Of a DNA stretch of 64,000 nucleotides, positions 27,196 to 35,984 are shown in pieces; the first letter of the stretch is position 1; every line of letters starts with the position of its first letter. Position numbers and translations under genes: made by a program. The notes under the pieces are model-generated. The model worked only from the letters and a program-made list of their open reading frames with translations, was not told the DNA's origin and did no database searches. Source of the DNA: Pseudoduganella guangdongensis (GTDB lineage Bacteria > Pseudomonadota > Gammaproteobacteria > Burkholderiales > Burkholderiaceae_D); NCBI RefSeq assembly GCF_009857475.1, contig NZ_WWCJ01000001.1:248001-312000 (forward strand), written 5' to 3'.

Positions 27196-27884
27196 TTGGC
27201 AGCCGGCGGTGCGGGCGGGTTGAATTTCTCAAGGCAGTAGCCCAGGCCGCGCACAGTGGCGATGCGGATACCGCCCACCTCGATCTTCTTGCGCAGGCGG
27301 TGCACATACACCTCGATGGCATTGTTGCTGACTTCCTCGCCCCATTCGCACAGGTGGTCCACCAGTTGTTCCTTCGAGACCAGGCGGCCGGTGCGTGCCA
27401 GCAGGATTTCCAGCAATCCCAGCTCGCGCGCCGACAAGTCCAGCATCTGCTCATTTATATAGGCGCTGCGCCCGACCTGGTCATAGGTGAGGGGGCCGTG
27501 CTTGACGACGGTGGAGCCGCCGCCCTGGCCGCGCCGGGTCAGGGCGCGCACCCTTGCCTCCAGTTCGGACAAGGCGAAGGGCTTGGCCATATAATCGTCG
27601 GCGCCCAGGTCCAGGCCGTTGACGCGCTGCTCCACCGAATCGGCGGCGGTCAGGATCAGCACCGGCAGCAGCGAGCTGCGCGCGCGCAGGCGGCGCAGTA
27701 CCTCCAGGCCGGACAGCTTGGGCAGGCCCAGGTCCAGGATCAGCAGGTCGAATTCCTGGGTGGACAGGGCGGTATCGGCTTCCTGCCCGTTTTTTACGCA
27801 ATCGATCGCATAGCCGGACTGGCGCAGCGAGCGCGTCAGGCCATCCGCGAGGACGCTGTCATCTTCGGCTAATAGGATACGCAT
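27192..27884 (-). CDS. OmpR-family response regulator
   Basis: 230 aa from the MRILLAEDD start. Receiver domain with the acidic pair Asp8-Asp9, phosphoacceptor Asp51 (LILDLGLPKLSG) and conserved Lys in YMAKPF; C-terminal winged helix (about 125-220, with LSARELGLLEILLARTG and VYVHRLRKKI). An in-frame ATG 9 nt further upstream exists, but the receiver normally begins at MRIL. First gene of the operon response regulator–kinase–DUF4212–symporter. Confidence 0.92.
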   Translation of the reverse strand: MRILLAEDDSVLADGLTRSLRQSGYAIDCVKNGQEADTALSTQEFDLLILDLGLPKLSGLEVLRRLRARSSLLPVLILTAADSVEQRVNGLDLGADDYMAKPFALSELEARVRALTRRGQGGGSTVVKHGPLTYDQVGRSAYINEQMLDLSARELGLLEILLARTGRLVSKEQLVDHLCEWGEEVSNNAIEVYVHRLRKKIEVGGIRIATVRGLGYCLEKFNPPAPPAAK

Positions 27885-27936
27885 AGGGCACAATGTACCC
27901 TGTGTTTGATCTTTCGCAAAGATTTCGAAAAAGGAC

Positions 27937-27965
27937 TTGTCAAAAGCACTGTAGTTTTATACAGT
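27937..27965 (+). promoter_or_regulatory. recA promoter with LexA (SOS) box
   Basis: CTGT-N8-ACAG at 27949-27964 is a perfect match to the LexA consensus core. It overlaps the spacer and -10 of a sigma-70 promoter with TTGTCA (27937-27942) and TACAGT (27960-27965) spaced by 17. Repression by LexA and induction by DNA damage follow directly. It lies about 40 nt ahead of the recA start codon. Confidence 0.85.
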
Positions 27966-28006
27966 ATCGCTTGTAGTGACCCAATCATCTAGTGCGAAAG
28001 AACATC

Positions 28007-29083
28007 ATGGACGACAAAAAAGGCGCAGTACCCGCCTCGGAAAAGGCTAAAGCCCTCGCTGCGGCGCTGGCCCAGATTGAAAAGCAGTTTGGCAAAGGCT
28101 CGGTGATGCGCATGGACGCATCGGCCCCGATCGAAGAAGTGCAAACTGTCTCCACCGGTTCCCTGGGCCTGGATATCGCGCTGGGCGTTGGCGGCTTGCC
28201 ACGCGGCCGCGTGGTGGAAATCTACGGTCCCGAGTCGTCCGGTAAAACCACCCTGACCCTGCAAGCCATCGCGGAAATGCAGAAACTGGGCGGCACCTGC
28301 GCCTTTATCGACGCGGAACACGCACTGGATGTGACCTACGCCCAAAAATTGGGCGTCAACCTGCACGAACTGCTGATCTCCCAGCCGGACACCGGCGAAC
28401 AAGCACTGGAAATCTGCGATGCGCTGGTGCGCTCCGGTTCCGTGGACCTGATCGTGGTGGACTCGGTGGCGGCGCTGACCCCGAAAGCCGAGATCGAAGG
28501 CGATATGGGCGACTCCCTGCCAGGCCTGCAGGCACGACTGATGTCCCAGGCGCTGCGCAAGCTGACCGGCACCATCAACCGCACCAACACCCTGGTGATC
28601 TTCATTAACCAGATCCGTATGAAGATCGGCGTGATGTTCGGCTCGCCGGAAACCACCACCGGCGGTAACGCGCTGAAGTTCTACGCCTCCGTGCGCCTGG
28701 ACATCCGCCGTACCGGCTCGATCAAGTCGGGTGACGAGGTGATTGGCAACGAGACCAAGGTCAAGGTCGTGAAGAACAAGATTGCGCCGCCGTTCAAGGA
28801 AGCGCACTTCGACATCCTGTATGGCGAAGGCACTTCCCGTGAAGGCGAGATCATCGATTTGGGCGTGGATGCCAAGATCGTTGAGAAGTCGGGTTCGTGG
28901 TACAGCTACGGCGGCGAGCGTATTGGCCAAGGCAAGGACAATGCCCGTACCTTCCTCAAAGAGCGTCCGGCACTGGCGCGCGAGATTGAGAACAAGGTGC
29001 GCGCGGCCCTGGGCGTGCGTGAGCTGCCTGCCGTGACCGATGGTGACGAGGCGCCAGCGCCTAAGCTCAAAGCTGTCGACTAA
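28007..29083 (+). CDS. recA: recombinase RecA
   Basis: 358 aa from the ATG at 28007. Forms filaments on single-stranded DNA, performs strand exchange and triggers LexA self-cleavage. Walker A is [43 protein letters not shown] and the C-terminal acidic tail are all present. The longer reading frame upstream (27992) lacks family support. A LexA box controls it. Repeat A2 starts immediately after the stop codon and separates it from recX. Confidence 0.98.
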   Translation: MDDKKGAVPASEKAKALAAALAQIEKQFGKGSVMRMDASAPIEEVQTVSTGSLGLDIALGVGGLPRGRVVEIYGPESSGKTTLTLQAIAEMQKLGGTCAFIDAEHALDVTYAQKLGVNLHELLISQPDTGEQALEICDALVRSGSVDLIVVDSVAALTPKAEIEGDMGDSLPGLQARLMSQALRKLTGTINRTNTLVIFINQIRMKIGVMFGSPETTTGGNALKFYASVRLDIRRTGSIKSGDEVIGNETKVKVVKNKIAPPFKEAHFDILYGEGTSREGEIIDLGVDAKIVEKSGSWYSYGGERIGQGKDNARTFLKERPALAREIENKVRAALGVRELPAVTDGDEAPAPKLKAVD

Positions 29084-29208
29084 AACCCGGTAAACCTGGG
29101 TCGGACCCAAGCCGGATGGCCGTCCCGTCAGACCCAGTCGGTTCTATGGCCAACGGCTCCGGCATATACCGGGTCAGACCCTTGGGTCTGACCCAGGTTT
29201 ACCGGGTC
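29084..29208. repeat. family A palindromic repeat, copy A2, between recA and recX
   Basis: Starts at the base after the recA TAA. Left arm AACCCGGTAAACCTGGGTC with GGACCC; right arm GGGTCTGACCCAGGTTTACCGGGT ends at 29207. A further palindrome GGGTCAGACCC-TT-GGGTCTGACCC lies at about 29171-29194. It fills almost all of the 133-nt recA–recX gap and would form a large stem, so it may reduce transcription into recX. Confidence 0.85.
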
Positions 29209-29216
29209 AAAAAAGC

Positions 29217-29675
29217 ATGCCCCTCCCCAAACCCACCCTAAAAGCCCGCGCCCTGCGCCTGTTAAGCCAGCGCGAGCACTCCCGCCTCGAACTCGCCCGC
29301 AAGCTGCAACGCCACGCGGAGGAGGGCGACGACGTCGAAGCCCTGCTCAATTTCCTCGAACAAAACAAATGGTTATCGGAAGAGCGCTTCTCCGAGAACC
29401 TGGTCCACCGCCGCGCTGCGCGCTACGGCAATAGCCGCATCGTCGCCGAGTTGCAGCACCACGGCATCGGCGGCGAGATGCTGGCCGAAGTCAAAGAAAG
29501 CCTGAAAGAAGACGAAGTCGAGCGCTGCTGCGAAGTGTGGCGCCGCAAATTCGGCGAAGTGGCCGAGGATCCCGAAGGCCGCCAAAAGCAAATGCGCTTC
29601 CTCATGGCGCGCGGCTTCTCGCAAAAAGCCATCCGCACCGCCATGAAAGGCACTATGCCCGACGAGGATTTGTAG
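29217..29675 (+). CDS. recX: regulatory protein RecX
   Basis: 152 aa, mostly helical. Binds RecA filaments and limits recombinase activity. Conserved blocks are [21 protein letters not shown] (near 10-30), [18 protein letters not shown] (near 50-68) and [11 protein letters not shown] near the C-terminus. It lies directly downstream of recA, separated only by repeat A2, and probably shares the SOS-controlled transcript. A TnpB transposon remnant begins about 30-60 nt after it. Confidence 0.93.
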   Translation: MPLPKPTLKARALRLLSQREHSRLELARKLQRHAEEGDDVEALLNFLEQNKWLSEERFSENLVHRRAARYGNSRIVAELQHHGIGGEMLAEVKESLKEDEVERCCEVWRRKFGEVAEDPEGRQKQMRFLMARGFSQKAIRTAMKGTMPDEDL

Positions 29676-29704
29676 TCGTTTGCTCACGCAAGCGTGCGCT
29701 CGAG

Positions 29705-29740
29705 GCACATAATACTGTATATGATTACAGTATTATGTGC
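29705..29740. promoter_or_regulatory. 15-bp hairpin covering the tnpB start codon
   Basis: A perfect inverted repeat, GCACATAATACTGTA (29705-29719) and its complement at 29726-29740, surrounds a 6-nt loop. The tnpB ATG (29735-29737) lies in the right arm. It may be the left-end hairpin of an IS200/IS605-type element, a device sequestering the start codon, or both. There is no T-run suggesting a terminator. It is unusually AT-rich for this chromosome. Confidence 0.7.
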
Positions 29741-30906
29741 TATCAGTCCTTTAAATTTGAGTTGATCCCTAACGACACGCAACGATTGCAGATGTGTCGT
29801 TTTGCCGGTGCTTGTCGCTATGTCTTTAATCATGCACTAGCCTTACAAGAAAAACGCTTGGCGCAGGGCCTGCCGAGATTAAGTTTTGTTGAGCTATGTA
29901 AGCAGTTGACTGTGTGGCGTAGCGACTCTCTCATGTCTTGGCTGACAGCGTCACCAGTGCATACGTTGCAGCAAGCGTTGAAAAATTTGGACAGTGCGTA
30001 CGCAAACTTCACCTCGAAAAAAGCCTTCGCCCCGCGCTTCAAGAAAAAAGGAAAGCGGGATAGCTTCCGATTTCCGGATTCGAAGCAGTTTAAACGCGAT
30101 CAATCGAATGCTCGTCTAAAGTTGCCTAAGCTTGGTTGGCTTCGGTTCCGAAAAAGTCGAGAAGTATTGGGTACTGTTAGGAGTGTCACAGTAAGTCTTT
30201 GTGCAGGTAAGTGGTTTGCGAGCATCTTGACGGAACGTGAGACTGCTCCACCGATCTCCGATGAGGTCAAGGTCGTTGGTGTCGACGTCGGCATTGCGCG
30301 TTTTGCTACGCTTTCAGACGGCTCCTTCTTTGAGCCCGTTAACAGTTACAGGAAGAACGAATGCAGGCTCCGCAAGGCCCGGCAGGCGTTGAGTCGCAAA
30401 ACGAAATTTGGCAAGAACTGGACTAAGGCCAAGGAAAAAGTTCAACGTATTGACATGCATATCGCTAATTCTCGTCGCGACTTCATTCACAAGGTCACAG
30501 CCTCCATTTGCAAAAAACACGCAGTGGTGTGTCTAAGTCCGCTGTTGGCACTAAAGAGAATCCAGGAACAAACGTTCGGAGCAAGGCAGGACTAAACAAA
30601 TCGATACGTGATCAAGGTTGATCAGTATTTCGCAGGCAACTAGAATATAAGCTGCAATGGCGAGGCGGCATACTCATCCCTGTCTCCCCTCGCAACACAA
30701 GTCGCACTTGCCCGTCTTGTGGAGTAACTGCAGCGGAAAACAGAAAATGCCAGGCAGAATTCGCCTGCATCGCTTGCGGCTATCGTGCGCACGCCGATTT
30801 GGTTGGCGCAATTAATGTCTTAAGGGCGGGGTGCGCCCGAATCGCCTGTGAAGTGAGTAGCGTTGCAAAGCTGCCAGCAGCAGGAACCATACGAGCAAAA
30901 TTTTAG
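29735..30906 (+). pseudogene. tnpB: decayed TnpB (IS200/IS605 or IS1341-type) RNA-guided nuclease
   Basis: Intact at the N-terminus (MCYQSFKFELIPND, then FNHALALQEKRL, KKGKRDSFRFPDSKQF). RuvC-I is present (VVGVDVGIARFATLSDG). Near 30533-30536 the frame shifts: VVCL is followed out of frame by KSAVGTKENPGTNVRSKAG, so the segment that should carry the RuvC-II Glu is deleted. Downstream, the conserved DQGW has TGA in place of Trp. The remainder continues to TAG at 30904 with both zinc-finger pairs (CPSCG, CIACG) and the RuvC-III Asp (AHADLVGAINVLRAG). Base composition and codons are clearly more AT-rich than the neighbours. No tnpA accompanies it. It interrupts the usual recX–DUF2889 spacing. 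Confidence 0.88.
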
Positions 30907-31075
30907 GCAGTTTGCTTTGTTTAGCTCGTGATTCCGCTGGCCTTTGCAGGCGGAAGGACACCAAAGGTATGCTACACTTCGAGAGTTTTATGCAGCACCG
31001 CGGGTGCGGTGGTTGTCCGTAGAAGCTGCGGCGTACTGTTTAGCTGCTTATAATTTTGGCCACTTTTTGTGGCAT
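30907..31075 (+). mobile_element. candidate right end / omega-RNA region of the TnpB element
   Basis: 177 nt without a gene between the tnpB stop and the DUF2889 start. It holds several stems in the place where TnpB guide RNAs lie: TTCCGC...GCGGAA (30932-30955), GCACC-GCG-GGTGC (30995-31007) and GCCAC-TTTTT-GTGGC (31059-31073). The exact element end and guide boundary cannot be set without other copies. A TATAAT at 31049-31054 could serve the next gene. Confidence 0.4.
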
Positions 31076-31082
31076 CGGTCTT

Positions 31083-31649
31083 ATGTCCCTGTCAAATCCT
31101 GTCTCCCGACGAGCGCTGCGGCACACGCGCGCCATAGACATCCAGGCGTTCGCGCGCGAGGATGGCCTGTGGGATCTTGACGCCCATATCACGGACATTA
31201 AATCCTTCGACACCATGCTGGCATCTGGCCCGCGCAAGGGCAATGAAGCCCTGCACGACCTATGGCTGCGCGTGACTGTCGATAAGCAGCTGACCATCAT
31301 CGATGCCGAAGCATGTTCGGACGCCGTTCCTTATCCTGGCCATTGCAACACCATTGGCCCAGCCTACAAAGCCTTGATCGGCCTGAACCTGATGAAGGGT
31401 TTTCGCCAAGCGGTCAAGGAGCGGCTGGCCGGTGTGCAGGGCTGTACCCACTTGACTGAATTGGCCCAGGTGCTGCCCACGGCAGCCGTGCAAGCCTTTG
31501 CCAACGACGTCTGGCCGGTGAACGAGCGCTCCAGCACTGCGACTGAAAAACCGTTCCAGCTTGACAAGTGCCACGCCCTCAAGACCGATGGCGGGGCAGT
31601 TGCCGAGTTCTACCCACGCTGGTCCGTCAACAAGGCGGACGCAGCCTAG
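31083..31649 (+). CDS. DUF2889 domain protein
   Basis: 188 aa from the ATG at 31083. [26 protein letters not shown] near the N-terminus, [15 protein letters not shown] and [25 protein letters not shown] are typical of DUF2889 proteins, which often lie between recX and sucC in betaproteobacteria. The function is unknown. The Cys and His residues in [11 protein letters not shown] may be functional. The upstream ORF extension has no support. Confidence 0.85.
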   Translation: MSLSNPVSRRALRHTRAIDIQAFAREDGLWDLDAHITDIKSFDTMLASGPRKGNEALHDLWLRVTVDKQLTIIDAEACSDAVPYPGHCNTIGPAYKALIGLNLMKGFRQAVKERLAGVQGCTHLTELAQVLPTAAVQAFANDVWPVNERSSTATEKPFQLDKCHALKTDGGAVAEFYPRWSVNKADAA

Positions 31650-31708
31650 GTGCTGTACAAAATACATCTAACCAAATCTACAGGTATTCGAAAGAAGGGA
31701 AAGCCAGC

Positions 31709-32875
31709 ATGAAAATCCATGAGTATCAAGGCAAAGAAATCCTCCGAAAATTCGGAGTGACCGTACCGCGCGGTATCCCGTGCATGTCCGTGGAAGAGGC
31801 AGTGAAAGCTGCTGAAACCCTGGGCGGCCCAGTATGGGTTGTAAAAGCACAGATCCACGCCGGTGGCCGTGGTAAAGGCGGCGGCGTGAAAGTTGCCAAA
31901 TCCATGGAACAGGTGAAAGAGTACGCCGAACAGATCATGGGCATGCAGCTGGTGACCCACCAGACCGGCCCGGAAGGCCAGAAAGTTCGCCGCCTGATGA
32001 TCGAAGAAGGCGCCGACATCAAGAAGGAACTGTACGTTTCCCTGGTGACCGACCGCGTTTCCCAGCGCGTTGTCCTGATGGCTTCCTCCGAAGGCGGCAT
32101 GGACATTGAAGAAGTCGCTGAAAAGCACCCAGAACTGATCCACAACGTGATCATCGATCCAGCCGTCGGCCTGACCGACGCCGACGCAGCTGACGTTGCG
32201 CGCAAAATCGGCGTGCCGGACGGCTCGATCGCTGACGCAGTGACCAACCTGCAAGGCCTGTACAAGGCATACTGGGACACCGACGCATCCCTGGCTGAAA
32301 TCAACCCGCTGATCCTGACCGGTTCCGGCAAAGTCATCGCCCTGGACGCCAAGTTCAACTTCGATGCCAACGCGCTGTTCCGTCACCCAGAGATCGTCGC
32401 CTACCGCGACCTGGACGAAGAAGATCCAGCGGAAGTTGAAGCTTCCAAGTTCGACCTGGCCTACATCTCCCTGGACGGCAACATCGGCTGCCTGGTGAAC
32501 GGCGCCGGCCTGGCCATGGCCACCATGGACACCATCAAGCTGTTCGGCGGCGAGCCGGCCAACTTCCTGGACGTGGGCGGCGGCGCAACGGCCGAGAAGG
32601 TCACCGAAGCGTTCAAGATCATGCTGAAAAACCCAGAGCTGAAAGCCATCCTGGTGAACATCTTCGGCGGCATCATGCGCTGCGACGTGATCGCCGAAGG
32701 CGTGATCACCGCTTCCAAAGCTGTGTCCCTGCAAGTACCGCTGGTCGTCCGCATGAAGGGCACCAACGAAGACCTGGGCAAGAAGATGCTGGCCGACTCC
32801 GGCCTGCCAATCATCGCCGCTGACACCATGGAAGATGCAGCCAAGGCCGTTGTTGCCGCCGCTGCTGGTAAATAA
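31709..32875 (+). CDS. sucC: succinyl-CoA synthetase, ADP-forming, beta subunit
   Basis: 388 aa, exactly the standard length from the ATG at 31709. ATP-grasp domain at 1-230 and CoA-ligase domain to the end. With SucD it converts succinyl-CoA to succinate with substrate-level ATP formation in the TCA cycle. [31 protein letters not shown] and [11 protein letters not shown] are diagnostic. sucD follows after 13 nt. Confidence 0.97.
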   Translation: MKIHEYQGKEILRKFGVTVPRGIPCMSVEEAVKAAETLGGPVWVVKAQIHAGGRGKGGGVKVAKSMEQVKEYAEQIMGMQLVTHQTGPEGQKVRRLMIEEGADIKKELYVSLVTDRVSQRVVLMASSEGGMDIEEVAEKHPELIHNVIIDPAVGLTDADAADVARKIGVPDGSIADAVTNLQGLYKAYWDTDASLAEINPLILTGSGKVIALDAKFNFDANALFRHPEIVAYRDLDEEDPAEVEASKFDLAYISLDGNIGCLVNGAGLAMATMDTIKLFGGEPANFLDVGGGATAEKVTEAFKIMLKNPELKAILVNIFGGIMRCDVIAEGVITASKAVSLQVPLVVRMKGTNEDLGKKMLADSGLPIIAADTMEDAAKAVVAAAAGK

Positions 32876-32888
32876 TTAAGGAATCGAT

Positions 32889-33770
32889 ATGTCTATCCTG
32901 ATCAATAAAGACACCAAAGTCATCACCCAGGGCATCACCGGCAAGACCGGCCAGTTCCACACCCGCATGTGCCGCGACTACGCGAACGGCCGTGAAGCGT
33001 TCGTCGCTGGCGTGAACCCGAAGAAAGCCGGCGAAGATTTCGAAGGCATCCCAATCTACGCCTCCGTCAAGGAAGCAGCATCGGAAACCGGCGCGACCGT
33101 TTCCGTCATCTACGTTCCACCAGCAGGCGCCGCTGCCGCCATCTGGGAAGCCGTAGAAGCTGAACTGGACCTGGCCATCTGCATTACCGAAGGCATCCCA
33201 GTCCGCGACATGATGGAAATCAAGGATCGCATGGCTAAAGCCGGTTCCAAGACCCTGCTGCTGGGCCCGAACTGCCCAGGCCTGATCACCCCTGACGAAA
33301 TCAAGATCGGCATCATGCCAGGCCACATCCACAAGAAGGGTCGTATCGGCGTGGTTTCCCGTTCCGGCACCCTGACCTATGAAGCAGTCGGCCAGCTGAC
33401 CGCACTGGGCCTGGGCCAGTCTTCCGCAGTTGGTATCGGCGGCGACCCGATCAACGGCCTGAAGCACATCGACGTGATGCGCATGTTCAACGACGATCCT
33501 GACACCGACGCTGTGATCATGATCGGCGAAATCGGCGGTCCGGACGAAGCCAACGCAGCGCGTTGGATCAAGGACAACATGAAGAAGCCAGTCGTGGGCT
33601 TCATCGCCGGTGTCACCGCTCCTCCAGGCAAGCGCATGGGCCACGCCGGCGCGCTGATCTCTGGTGGCGACGACACCGCGCAAGCCAAACTGGAAATCAT
33701 GGAAGCCTGCGGTATCAAGGTTACCAAGAACCCATCCGAAATGGCTCGCCTGCTGAAGGCAATGCTGTAA
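32889..33770 (+). CDS. sucD: succinyl-CoA synthetase, alpha subunit
   Basis: 293 aa. CoA-binding domain ([15 protein letters not shown] near 15-30) followed by the ligase domain with the phosphorylated His in [15 protein letters not shown]. Forms the alpha2beta2 or alphabeta complex with SucC. It closes the sucCD operon; a strong terminator follows 15 nt after the stop. Confidence 0.97.
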   Translation: MSILINKDTKVITQGITGKTGQFHTRMCRDYANGREAFVAGVNPKKAGEDFEGIPIYASVKEAASETGATVSVIYVPPAGAAAAIWEAVEAELDLAICITEGIPVRDMMEIKDRMAKAGSKTLLLGPNCPGLITPDEIKIGIMPGHIHKKGRIGVVSRSGTLTYEAVGQLTALGLGQSSAVGIGGDPINGLKHIDVMRMFNDDPDTDAVIMIGEIGGPDEANAARWIKDNMKKPVVGFIAGVTAPPGKRMGHAGALISGGDDTAQAKLEIMEACGIKVTKNPSEMARLLKAML

Positions 33771-33785
33771 TAGTAGCTGTATGAT

Positions 33786-33815
33786 AACGGGGAGCCTCGG
33801 CTCCCCGTTTTTATT
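33786..33815 (+). terminator. rho-independent terminator of sucCD
   Basis: Stem AACGGGGAGCC / GGCTCCCCGTT with a two-base TC loop region, followed by TTTATT. Confidence 0.9.
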
Positions 33816-33833
33816 TGTTCGGAGGATATCGAT

Positions 33834-34466
33834 TTGGCAAAACTCCTCGTGATGCGCGAAGGCATAGTGGAACAAACCGTGCAGCTCACTAAAGAGCGCA
33901 TGAGCGTTGGCCGCCACAAGCACAACGACATCGTCCTGGCCCATGGCGCGGTCAGTGGCGAACACGCCATTATCACGACCATCCTCGACGACTCCTTCCT
34001 CGAAGACCTGCAAAGCACCAACGGCACCTTCGTCAACGGCCACCGCATCGGTAAGCACTTCCTGCAAAACAAGGATGTGATCAAAATGGCCAAATACCAC
34101 CTCGAATTCATCGCCGACGGCATCCGCCCGCTGGCCGCGCACGCCGCCACGGTCCCCGCTATGCCGGCCCCACCGCCCGCGCCGCCAGCCGAAGCCGCCC
34201 AGTTGCCGCTCGGTCATATAGAAGTCCTCAACGGCAGCAATGCCGGTAAAACCCTCAGCTTGACCAAGGCCGTCACCAGCCTGGGCCGCCCCGGCGTGCA
34301 AGTGGTGGTGATTGCCCGCTCCGCAGAAGGCTACTCCGCCGCCCATGTGGAAGGCGCCAACTCCCCCCTGTTGAACGGCGCCCCCCTGGCGCGCCAGCCG
34401 CAACGCCTGAAAGCAGGCGACGTCCTCGACCTCAGCGGTATCCAGATGGCATTTCGCCTTGCCTAA
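33834..34466 (+). CDS. FHA-domain protein
   Basis: 210 aa with a TTG start supported by GGAGG eight bases upstream (33821-33825). The first half is a forkhead-associated domain: VGRHKHNDIVL, SGEHAII and LQSTNGTFVNG contain the residues that bind phosphothreonine. A Pro/Ala linker (about 115-130) leads to a second, degenerate FHA-like half (HIEVLNGSNAGKTLSLTKAV). No kinase is adjacent. It sits between sucCD and two type IV pilin genes, though separate promoters for the pilins make a functional link uncertain. Confidence 0.85.
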   Translation: MAKLLVMREGIVEQTVQLTKERMSVGRHKHNDIVLAHGAVSGEHAIITTILDDSFLEDLQSTNGTFVNGHRIGKHFLQNKDVIKMAKYHLEFIADGIRPLAAHAATVPAMPAPPPAPPAEAAQLPLGHIEVLNGSNAGKTLSLTKAVTSLGRPGVQVVVIARSAEGYSAAHVEGANSPLLNGAPLARQPQRLKAGDVLDLSGIQMAFRLA

Positions 34467-34468
34467 CT

Positions 34469-34576
34469 GACACATTGCGTCAGTTTTTCTGACAACTTTT
34501 GTCACTGCTATTTGACAAGTTATTGTCTTTCGACAATTATTGTCAGTCAATAGTGCCAAAAGTGACACTAATTGTC
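34469..34576. promoter_or_regulatory. array of nine TGTC/GACA motifs upstream of the first pilin (candidate PilR sites)
   Basis: TGTC or its complement GACA occurs nine times in 108 nt, starting 3 nt after the FHA stop region and ending 33 nt before the sigma-54 promoter. TGTC is the core of the PilR site known for Pseudomonas pilin promoters, and this position is where an enhancer-binding protein would act. A smaller set (35248, 35260, 35291, 35301) precedes the second pilin. Confidence 0.65.
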
Positions 34577-34608
34577 CAAAAACAAGTTGTTTTGGGGAAA
34601 ATAGATGC

Positions 34609-34623
34609 TGGCACGCCAATTGC
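34609..34623 (+). promoter_or_regulatory. sigma-54 promoter of the first pilin
   Basis: TGGCAC-GCCAA-TTGC matches the -24/-12 consensus (TGGCAC-N5-TTGC), with GG at 34610-34611 and GC at 34622-34623. Transcription would start about 12 nt downstream, leaving a leader of about 43 nt. Confidence 0.92.
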
Positions 34624-34677
34624 TCATAGTGAATGGCAGCAACTTTAACGCTTTTTCCACTGTGAGGAATTATTAAG

Positions 34678-35196
34678 ATGAAATCGATGAAAATGATTAA
34701 AAAGCAAGCACAAGCCGGCTTCACCCTGATCGAACTGATGATCGTTGTTGCGATCATCGGCATCCTGGCCGCAGTTGCAATCCCTGCCTACGCTGATTAC
34801 ACCCTGAAAGCGAAGATCGGCAACGTGCTGGACGTGGCTGGCGACGTTAAGAAAAAGATCGCAACTTGCGTAGAAGAAGCTGCAGGTGACCGCTCCAAGT
34901 GCGGCCCTGGCGTGAAAGACAGCCCTGTTCCACCGTTTAAGCCAACCAAAGAAATCGCCGACATCACTTGGGAAGGTGGCTCGTCTAACATCGGTACCAT
35001 GACCGTTGTGCTGCAGAAAGGCCTGGGTTCTGGAATTTCCGACACCGCGAAGATCACCATGGCTGGCGACTTTGGTACCCCTGAGGCGCCAGTAGCCAAC
35101 GTCGTTTGGACCAACGGCCACTCCGGCGTCACCAATAAGGCTGCAATTCAAGCGATCGAGAAGAACAACCTCGCTGCTGCAACCCCAGCTCCGTAA
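34678..35196 (+). CDS. type IV pilin, major-pilin type, first copy
   Basis: 172 aa. Leader of 14 residues cut at Gly14-Phe15 ([14 protein letters not shown]), with the conserved Glu at mature position 5. The hydrophobic helix runs to about residue 37. The only Cys pair is C64-C75, inside the alpha/beta-loop region rather than at the C-terminus as in classical PilA. Driven by a sigma-54 promoter and followed by its own terminator. It is a tandem paralogue of the next gene: leader, helix and promoter are nearly identical, while the globular parts diverge. Confidence 0.93.
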   Translation: MKSMKMIKKQAQAGFTLIELMIVVAIIGILAAVAIPAYADYTLKAKIGNVLDVAGDVKKKIATCVEEAAGDRSKCGPGVKDSPVPPFKPTKEIADITWEGGSSNIGTMTVVLQKGLGSGISDTAKITMAGDFGTPEAPVANVVWTNGHSGVTNKAAIQAIEKNNLAAATPAP

Positions 35197-35213
35197 TATT
35201 GTTTAAGAAGAAA

Positions 35214-35238
35214 ACCGGGCGTCAGCCCGGTTTTTTTT
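35214..35238 (+). terminator. terminator of the first pilin
   Basis: CCGGGC-GTCA-GCCCGG stem followed by eight Ts. Confidence 0.92.
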
Positions 35239-35345
35239 GCCCATTTTTGTCAGCGGCACGACAAAAATCGTCAGAGTGCAGGCTGAAAGTGACAATCCGT
35301 GACAATTTCAGGGCGTTTTTGCTTAAAGATTAGGCAAAAACGAGC

Positions 35346-35360
35346 TGGCACGCCAGTTGC
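35346..35360 (+). promoter_or_regulatory. sigma-54 promoter of the second pilin
   Basis: TGGCAC-GCCAG-TTGC, differing from the first pilin promoter at one base. Four TGTC/GACA motifs lie 45-100 nt upstream. Confidence 0.92.
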
Positions 35361-35413
35361 GAATACCCAGGTGTCGGACCCAAATTTTAGTTTTTCACCT
35401 GAGGAGTAGCAAA

Positions 35414-35923
35414 ATGAAATCCCTGAAAATGATCAAGCGCCAAGCTCAAGCCGGTTTCACCCTGATCGAACTGATGATCGTTGTGGCAATTATCGGTATC
35501 CTGGCCGCAGTGGCAATCCCGGCCTACTCCGATTACACCATCAAAGCCAAAATGGGCAACGTCCTGGGCAGCGTGGAATCGGTGAAAACCGCAGTTGTGA
35601 CTTGCGTGCAAGAAGCTGGCGGTGACCTGGAGTTCTGTGACGTAGGCGGTACCCTGGCAGACGGCACCACCGTCAACGGCGTACCTCCATTCCAGGCAAC
35701 CAAAGAAGTTAAATCTGTGACCTACGCTAAGGCCAACGGCGCTCTGACCGCGAAATTGGCTAAGGGCTTGGGTACCGATGTTGCAGAAGATGCAGACGTC
35801 GTCTTCACCCCATCTTTCATCGACCCTGTCACCGGCAAAGCTGCCGCCAACGTTGTCTGGACCGTGTCCACCACCGTGGTCAACCCAGTCGCTAAAGCAG
35901 CGCTGATGAAGAACAACAAGTAA
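35414..35923 (+). CDS. type IV pilin, major-pilin type, second copy
   Basis: 169 aa from the ATG at 35414 behind GAGGAG. Prepilin cleavage at [11 protein letters not shown], Glu19 present. Cys64 and Cys75 sit at exactly the positions of the first pilin. The first 50 residues are almost identical to the neighbour, the rest diverges, suggesting diversification of the exposed surface. It has its own sigma-54 promoter and terminator, so the two can be expressed independently under the same regulator. Confidence 0.93.
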   Translation: MKSLKMIKRQAQAGFTLIELMIVVAIIGILAAVAIPAYSDYTIKAKMGNVLGSVESVKTAVVTCVQEAGGDLEFCDVGGTLADGTTVNGVPPFQATKEVKSVTYAKANGALTAKLAKGLGTDVAEDADVVFTPSFIDPVTGKAAANVVWTVSTTVVNPVAKAALMKNNK

Positions 35924-35945
35924 TCTGATTAGCTGAAGTAAAAAG

Positions 35946-35978
35946 AATGCCGTTCAGTGTAGACTGAACGGCATTTTT
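35946..35978 (+). terminator. terminator of the second pilin
   Basis: AATGCCGTTCAG-TGTAGA-CTGAACGGCATT stem with TTT following; also suits the convergent YcgR-like gene. Confidence 0.88.
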
Positions 35979-35984
35979 CATTGG

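Noticed and set aside
27989..29110. 373-codon minus-strand frame opposite recA
   Set aside because: Low-complexity composition without domain; recA fully explains the region.
30944..31180. 78-codon frame after tnpB
   Set aside because: Overlaps the DUF2889 start and the putative element end; composition gives no protein signal.
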